From positions 1 to 8,502 of the forward strand of contig CAMAUH010000168.1 in assembly GCA_945861365.1 (NCBI GenBank): 8,502 bases of DNA, given 5' to 3'. Under the pieces are notes generated by a model. The model made no database searches. It saw only the letters and a program-made list of their open reading frames with translations, and was not told where the DNA came from. Both the position numbers and the translations under genes were made by a program. Below are positions 1 to 4,621 of the stretch, in pieces (position 1 is the first letter of the stretch; the number at the start of each line of letters is the position of its first letter). This stretch comes from Candidatus Kuenenia stuttgartensis (GTDB taxonomy: Bacteria > Planctomycetota > UBA1135 > UBA2386).

Positions 1-665
1 ATCGCGTCGACGGCGAACGTCGGTTCCGCGGGAGCTGGCGGCGTGCCGTCCCAGCGCTGGCGGTTCTCGGCATCGAAGCTGAACTTGCCGCCGAGCGGTT
101 TGCCGCGCTGCATCAGCACGCCGGTGCGCCGCCGCACCTGCCGGTAGAACGCGTCCATGCGCCACGGTGGTCCGGCGATCGCCGCGAAGTCGTCGCTGGT
201 CGTCAGCCAGCCGTCGTGCGGCACTTCGACCAGTGCGCCGCTGTCGAACAGCGGCTTCAGCTCGGCGCGCAGTTCGCGTTCGGCGGGCCGCTGCACGCGC
301 AACGGGCCGAGTTCGCGCGCCAGCGGGGCCAGCGCCTCGGCGTAGCCGCCGGCGGTGACGACGTGGCGGACCGCGACGCCGCGCGCGGCCTGCTCGAGCG
401 CGAAGTGGCGCAGGTTGGTCAGCACCAGCGCGAGCTTCTGCTGGTGGTAAGGGCGGCGGGCGGCCTTGGCCTTGCTCTCGACCAGCACGATGCCGAGCTC
501 GTCGGCCGGCTCATTGGCCAGCGGCCCGATGCCGTCGTGCAGCTGGTCGTACGGCACGAACAGCCAGCGGCGGGGCCGCGGTCCGTGCGACTTCGTGGCG
601 GCGCGCAGGGCCGTGCGGAACGTGTTCACGCGGCGCCGTTCGCCGTGCGGCGGCTGCGGATGCAT
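1..665 (-). CDS. Photolyase/cryptochrome-related flavoprotein (DPRP family), N-terminal part
   Basis: The visible 221 residues are the N-terminal part of a deoxyribodipyrimidine photolyase-related protein, the family that includes the iron-sulfur bacterial cryptochromes and prokaryotic (6-4) photolyases. Known members bind FAD and repair UV lesions or sense light in the cytoplasm. Seen here: a Rossmann-like opening RWLFVPYDQL (about residues 33-42), LANEPADELGIVLVES (49-64), the helix motif RRPYHQQKLALVLTNLRHFA (70-89), and the family signature WRMDAFYRQVRRRTGVLM (168-185) followed by GGKFSFDAENR (192-202). The FAD-binding and possible Fe-S cysteine regions would lie beyond the left edge, so repair activity and cluster content cannot be judged. 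The gene starts with ATG directly after the TGA of the upstream glycosyltransferase, suggesting one transcript and translation by reinitiation. An in-frame GTG at 629 (VNTFRTALRA) is a plausible alternative start, as the first 12 residues look non-conserved. The family assignment is secure; the start is not. Confidence 0.88.
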   Translation of the reverse strand, partial: MHPQPPHGERRRVNTFRTALRAATKSHGPRPRRWLFVPYDQLHDGIGPLANEPADELGIVLVESKAKAARRPYHQQKLALVLTNLRHFALEQAARGVAVRHVVTAGGYAEALAPLARELGPLRVQRPAERELRAELKPLFDSGALVEVPHDGWLTTSDDFAAIAGPPWRMDAFYRQVRRRTGVLMQRGKPLGGKFSFDAENRQRWDGTPPAPAEPTFAVDA

Positions 666-2258
666 TCAGCGTCGCGGCAGCAGCGCGTAGGGCGAATGCA
701 CGTCGTAGCCGAGCAGCGGCTTGATCGCGGTCGGTTCCGTCAGCAAGGGACCCGTCGCCCGCACGTAGGTGTCGTCGGCGGTGCCGAGCGCGTGGTCGGG
801 GCCGACGAGGCCAGGGGCGAACAGCAGTGGGAACATCGCCGTGCCGGTCTCCTCGACGACGATCGCTGCGAAGCGTCGTTCGTTCAGTGCCGCTGCCGTG
901 GAGTCCATCAGCGCGATCACGGCGCGGCGGGCGCGCGCGGACAGGCTTGCCAGGCGCGTGCGATCGACCAGCGCCTCGAGATCCATGCCTTTGCCGGGCA
1001 CCTTCGGCAGCACCTGCAGCAGATCGAAGATCGCCTGCCCGTGCGCACCGGTGCCCTTGCCCGCGCGCAGCGCGATGCCGCCGTGGCCGGGGATCCACAC
1101 GGGCCCCGGCTGCGCCTGCACGAACGCGGCGAGCTCTTCATGCGCGCGGCGATGCGCGGCCGACGGCAGCAGCGTGTGCACGCCGCGTTGCCAAGCCTGC
1201 TGGCCGAGCCAGGCGAACTGCACGAGCAGCAGCAGCGGCCCGAGCCAGCGCAGCGACGTCGCGGCGATCGGGCCGAGCACGCACGCGCCGGCAAAGCCGT
1301 ACATCATCACGTTGTCGAAGCCGCCGGTGTGCATGCGCGAGAACCACGATGCCATCAGCGCACCGCTGCCGAACGCGGCCAGGAACAGCGCCTGCCGCAC
1401 CGTTCCGGCGCGGCATTGCGCGACGAAGCCGCACAGGCCGAGCCCCAGCAGCGGCAGCATCGGCACGAGGTCCTCGGTCCAGAAGCCGAGTTTGCGGCTG
1501 CCTTCGACGCCGTGCTGCTGCGGCATCTCGAACAGGTAGAACGTCGACCAGCCGTCGCTGGTGATGTGCAAGGCACCGATCGCGAGCGCCATGCCGAGCA
1601 CGGACGCGATGCCAAAGCGCAGCGCCATCCGCCAATCGAGGCACAGCGCACCGACGCCGACCGCCGGCAGCCACAGCAGCGCCGATTGCTTGGCGAGCAG
1701 GGCGACCGTCGCCAGCGCCGCGGCCCACAGCCAGCGCCGCGCGCCGCCGTGCCGCAGCTGGTAGGCCGTCGCCAGCACGAAGAACACGAACAGCGCATCG
1801 TTGCGCGCGAGGTCGTACCACCACGCCAGCCAGCCATGGCCGGCCAGGAACAGCCCGCTGGCGACGAGGCCCGGCAGCACGCGCGCGCGTTCCATGCGCA
1901 CCCAGTGGCCGATCAGCAGCGCGCAGCCGAGCGTGCTTCCCACCGCGACGAGGCGCAGCGCCAGCAGGCCGTCGAGCCCGAGGGTCATGCCGAGGCCGCC
2001 GAGCCAGAACAGCAGCGGCGCATACAGGAACGGCACGTGCTCCGGCGACGGCTCGCAATACAGCGGCAGTCCGTTCGCGACGCGCGAGGCGTGGTCGACC
2101 AGCGCCCCTTCCATCCACTCGAGTTCGTGCGGGTACGGCAGCCGTTGGCTGACGGCGAGCGCGAAGCCGCCGATGGCGACGGCTGCCGCCAGCAGTGCCA
2201 GCCGCCAGGGCCAACGATCCGGTGCGGGTATCGAGCTGGCGGCGGCGAGGTCGTTCAT
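666..2258 (-). CDS. Multi-pass membrane glycosyltransferase candidate (GT39/ArnT-like, GT-C fold)
   Basis: A 530-residue polytopic inner-membrane protein resembling the dolichyl-phosphate-mannose/ArnT-like (GT39) group, which moves a sugar from a polyprenyl-phosphate carrier to an acceptor on the outer face. After a short cytoplasmic tail, the first membrane segment covers about residues 18-38. The first outer loop carries HELEWMEG (44-51), the place where GT-C enzymes keep acidic catalytic residues, then PFLYAPLLFWLGG (76-88). YDLARNDALF (148-157) matches the D-x-x-R-x-D pattern common in this group. Further hydrophobic segments follow to about residue 350, and the last third is soluble (PVWIPGHGGIAL, FAAIVVEE), probably periplasmic. 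Substrate and acceptor cannot be told. ATG at 2258 is the first good start before the hydrophobic segment and has no clear Shine-Dalgarno site. It is divergent from the module-array gene across a palindromic spacer and ends one codon before the photolyase-related gene. Confidence 0.82.
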   Translation of the reverse strand: MNDLAAASSIPAPDRWPWRLALLAAAVAIGGFALAVSQRLPYPHELEWMEGALVDHASRVANGLPLYCEPSPEHVPFLYAPLLFWLGGLGMTLGLDGLLALRLVAVGSTLGCALLIGHWVRMERARVLPGLVASGLFLAGHGWLAWWYDLARNDALFVFFVLATAYQLRHGGARRWLWAAALATVALLAKQSALLWLPAVGVGALCLDWRMALRFGIASVLGMALAIGALHITSDGWSTFYLFEMPQQHGVEGSRKLGFWTEDLVPMLPLLGLGLCGFVAQCRAGTVRQALFLAAFGSGALMASWFSRMHTGGFDNVMMYGFAGACVLGPIAATSLRWLGPLLLLVQFAWLGQQAWQRGVHTLLPSAAHRRAHEELAAFVQAQPGPVWIPGHGGIALRAGKGTGAHGQAIFDLLQVLPKVPGKGMDLEALVDRTRLASLSARARRAVIALMDSTAAALNERRFAAIVVEETGTAMFPLLFAPGLVGPDHALGTADDTYVRATGPLLTEPTAIKPLLGYDVHSPYALLPRR

Positions 2259-2272
2259 GCAGGTCGGCGGCG

Positions 2273-2294
2273 CAGCATAGAGATCGCTATGCTG
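2273..2294. promoter_or_regulatory. Inverted repeat with a -10-like hexamer on each strand in a divergent spacer
   Basis: Perfect 8-base arms, CAGCATAG and CTATGCTG, are separated by six bases (AGATCG). With a three-base bulge the symmetry extends outward (GGCGC at 2269-2273, GCGCC at 2297-2301), covering most of the 47-base gap between the two divergent genes. Each arm reads TATGCT on its outward strand, a fair match to a bacterial -10 box (TATAAT). It ends 12 bases before the rightward ATG at 2306 and 15 bases before the leftward ATG at 2258. If both work, transcripts would have leaders of only a few bases, in keeping with the lack of Shine-Dalgarno sites. No -35 match (TTGACA) is visible at 17 bases on either strand. 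The repeat could equally be an operator for a dimeric regulator. The symmetry is seen directly; promoter function is inferred. Confidence 0.5.
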
Positions 2295-2305
2295 GCGCGC
2301 CTTCG

Positions 2306-4003
2306 ATGCGTTCCCCGCTCGCTGCCGCCGTCTTGCTGCTGTCGTTGCTGGCCGCCATCACCGCGCTGTGGGTGTGGCAATGGAGCGGCGACGAAGGGAT
2401 CGACGGGCCGGGTGGCATGGGCGACAGCGTCACGGCACCGGCGGAGCCGGCACCGCGCCAGGGCACGCAGCAGGCCGATTCGGCGTTGCCGGCGGGCACG
2501 GTGGCGATGCGCTCGCTGGCCCCCGAAGTCGGCAAGGGCAAGCTCGCCGATGCGCCGACCGCGTGGCTGCGCGTGCGCGACCATGCGAGCGAACAGCCGA
2601 TCGTCGGCGCCGCGGTTCGGCGGCTGCAGGGTGGCGCCGAGATCGCGTTCACCGATGCGCAGGGCATGGCGGCGATCCCGCTGCCCGAACCCGAACAGCT
2701 CGCGATCGTGCAGGACGGCTACCTGCTGCGCCTCGTGCCGACGCGGCCCGGTACGACCGAGGCCGAACCGCAGGCCGTGCAACTGGTGCGCGATGCGTGG
2801 TCGTGGCGGCGGCGCTTCCACTTCGTGAACGCGGACGGCAGCGCGGTCGCGACGGCGTTCGTGCGGTTGCGTCCGGTCGGCGCGACCGCGCCGACGAAGT
2901 CGCCGGTGCCGGCCGGGGACGCGCTGCTGGCGCGCGCCTGGTCCGAACACGCGATGCTGGCCGGTCGCCCGGTGTGCGCCGATGTCGCGGTGCAGATCGG
3001 CACGTGGTCCGAGGATCGTGTGCATCAGCTCGCCGATGGCCAGGAAGTGCGCTTCGTCGCGCCTGGCGAGTTCGGCATCGAGGTGGCGACGCTGGGCGGC
3101 CTCGTCGGTGCGGGCACGCTGCGCATCGCCGGCGAGCCGGCGCGCGCGGCGGATCCGGTCACCGTGACCCTGCAGGCCGGCAGCTTCGTCGCTGGTTCCA
3201 TCGTCGATCTCGGCAACGGGGCGCCCCTCGTCGGCGCGACCGTGATCGTGCAAGGTGGCGAACCGCTCGGCCTGCTGGCGACGACTGCCGCCGATGGCAC
3301 GTTCCGCCTGGGCCCGCTGGCGGCCGGGCCGCGCATGCTCGAAGTGCGCCACGCCGACCATGAGCCGCTGGCGTTCGGCCCGGTGCAGGTGCCGGCGGAG
3401 GCGCTGCGCCTGCCGATGAAGTCGTTGCCGAAGACTGCGCTGCGCGGTCGCGTGCGGTCGCGGCCCGTTCTCGCCCCGTTGGCGGGCGCCACGGTCGTGT
3501 GGCTGGCGGCCGGCGGTTCGCCAACCACCGCGACGACCGGAGCGAACGGCGAGTTCACGCTGGCGGCGAGCGGGCAGACCGATGCGCGGCTGACGGTGCA
3601 GGCGGCCGGGCACGTGACGCTGGTCGAACTCGTCGCCGTCGGTGCCGTGTTCGCCGACTACGACCTGTGGCCGGCCGACCGCGGCCAGCGCGTGCAAGCG
3701 GGCATCAGCGCGCAGCTCGGCGGCGTCGTCACCGATCGCGGTGGTCGGCCGATCGCCGGTGCCAGCGTGCGCTGGTTGCCGCGCGAGCGCAGCGCGCCGA
3801 CCGCGGTGCCGGGCCGCCGCCCGCTGGAAGGTGCGGTGCTCGACCTGCCCGCCGTGACGACCACCGGTGCCGATGGCGGCTTCGTCATCGAGACCACGCA
3901 TTTCGGCAGCGGCACGCTGACCGTCGACGGCGAAACGAGCACCGCGCTCACCGTCGACGCGATCGCTGGCCAGACCCGTTCCGACCTCCGCCTGCAACGA
4001 TGA
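2306..4003 (+). CDS. Membrane-anchored protein with about five carboxypeptidase-regulatory-like modules
   Basis: A 565-residue protein of unknown role. An N-terminal hydrophobic segment (about residues 4-25, PLAAAVLLLSLLAAITALWVW) should act as an uncleaved anchor or signal, placing the rest outside the cytoplasm. A Gly/Pro/Ala-rich linker follows, then modules of the carboxypeptidase-regulatory-like/Cna-B type, each opening with a G-x-V-x-D/N strand, a G-x-P-(I/L)-x-G-A turn and a later ADG-x-F strand. Approximate starts are residues 86, 171, 297 (GSIVDLGNGAPLVGATVIV), 381 and 473 (GGVVTDRGGRPIAGASVRWL). The 297 and 473 modules are clearest; those at 86 and 171 are degenerate. No peptidase residues are seen. 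ATG at 2306 was chosen because it directly precedes the hydrophobic segment and follows a -10-like box; an open frame back to 2195 would overlap the divergent gene and adds only a basic non-conserved tail. The stop overlaps the Nudix start by four bases. Confidence 0.8.
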   Translation: MRSPLAAAVLLLSLLAAITALWVWQWSGDEGIDGPGGMGDSVTAPAEPAPRQGTQQADSALPAGTVAMRSLAPEVGKGKLADAPTAWLRVRDHASEQPIVGAAVRRLQGGAEIAFTDAQGMAAIPLPEPEQLAIVQDGYLLRLVPTRPGTTEAEPQAVQLVRDAWSWRRRFHFVNADGSAVATAFVRLRPVGATAPTKSPVPAGDALLARAWSEHAMLAGRPVCADVAVQIGTWSEDRVHQLADGQEVRFVAPGEFGIEVATLGGLVGAGTLRIAGEPARAADPVTVTLQAGSFVAGSIVDLGNGAPLVGATVIVQGGEPLGLLATTAADGTFRLGPLAAGPRMLEVRHADHEPLAFGPVQVPAEALRLPMKSLPKTALRGRVRSRPVLAPLAGATVVWLAAGGSPTTATTGANGEFTLAASGQTDARLTVQAAGHVTLVELVAVGAVFADYDLWPADRGQRVQAGISAQLGGVVTDRGGRPIAGASVRWLPRERSAPTAVPGRRPLEGAVLDLPAVTTTGADGGFVIETTHFGSGTLTVDGETSTALTVDAIAGQTRSDLRLQR

Positions 4004-4554
4004 CGATCCAACGCTGGCACGAGCTGAGCAACGAGACGCTCGCGCAATACAAGGTCTTCCACGTGCGCAAGTCGCGCCGCCGCTCGCCGCGCACCGGCGC
4101 CGAGATCGGCTTCTTCCTGATGGACACCGCGAACTGGGTGACCGTGCTGCCGATCACCGACGACGGCCAGCTGGTGCTGGTGCGCCAGTACCGCCACGGC
4201 AGCGAACGGGTGTCGCTCGAGATCCCCGGCGGCTTGATCGACGCGCACGAGACCGATCCGGCGGCCGCCGCCGCGCGCGAGCTGCGCGAGGAGACCGGGT
4301 TCGAGGCGGCCCGCATCGAGGCGCTCGGCGTGATGAACCCCAACCCGTCGATGATGACCAACCGCTGCTTCGCCTTCCTGGCCACCGGTTGCCGCCGCGT
4401 CGGGGCGCTGCACATGGATCCGGGCGAGGACATCGAAGTGCTGACCGTGCCGCTGCGCGACCTGGATGGCCTGATCGCCGGCGGCGAGATCGACCACGCG
4501 ATCGTGCTGGCCACCGTCGCCTTCTGGCGCGCCCGCGGGGCGCGCGAAAGCTGA
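4000..4554 (+). CDS. Nudix hydrolase, ADP-ribose pyrophosphatase-like
   Basis: A 184-residue cytoplasmic enzyme expected to hydrolyse a nucleoside diphosphate linked to another group, most likely ADP-ribose to AMP and ribose 5-phosphate. The signature VLVRQYRHGSERVSLEIPGG (residues 59-78) is typical of the ADP-ribose pyrophosphatase branch. It runs into the Nudix box, G78, E84 and RELREETGF (93-101), keeping the metal-binding glutamates E94, E97 and E98. The interval between E84 and R93 is eight residues rather than the canonical seven. NPNPSMMTNRCFAF (113-126) matches the substrate-side loop of this branch, and a proline about 15 residues after the box (P116) fits ADP-ribose preference. Length is normal. 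ATG at 4000 overlaps the preceding stop (ATGA) and has no Shine-Dalgarno site, so translation is probably coupled to the module-array gene. The exact substrate is inferred from motifs only. Confidence 0.93.
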   Translation: MTIQRWHELSNETLAQYKVFHVRKSRRRSPRTGAEIGFFLMDTANWVTVLPITDDGQLVLVRQYRHGSERVSLEIPGGLIDAHETDPAAAAARELREETGFEAARIEALGVMNPNPSMMTNRCFAFLATGCRRVGALHMDPGEDIEVLTVPLRDLDGLIAGGEIDHAIVLATVAFWRARGARES

Positions 4555-4611
4555 ACACCGCGGCTGAATCCCCGAATCGTCGGCCACGAGCGCCGTTCTC
4601 GTCGCCTCCCC

Positions 4612-4615
4612 GGAG
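4612..4615 (+). promoter_or_regulatory. Ribosome binding site GGAG for the 994-residue protein
   Basis: GGAG lies six bases before ATG 4622 and fixes that start. It is the only clear Shine-Dalgarno match I find at a start codon in the window; the other six genes rely on coupling, near-leaderless starts or unseen signals. The 67-base gap before this gene holds no convincing promoter or hairpin, so the gene may be read from the upstream transcript. Confidence 0.6.
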
Positions 4616-4621
4616 AACCTG

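Noticed and set aside
216..2828. An 870-codon plus-strand open frame crossing the photolyase-like, glycosyltransferase and first array genes
   Set aside because: It runs antisense to two motif-rich genes and then out of frame through a third, and its Arg/Gln/His-rich composition is typical of a GC-driven shadow frame.
2255..3997. A 580-codon minus-strand open frame opposite the first array gene
   Set aside because: It is Arg/His/Gly-rich with no motif, and it would overlap the divergent spacer and the start of the glycosyltransferase. The plus strand has the anchor and repeated modules.
4555..4621. Possible promoter or hairpin between the Nudix and large array genes
   Set aside because: Only four-base complementary stretches (CGAG/CTCG) and no -10-like hexamer were found; just the GGAG ribosome site is supportable.
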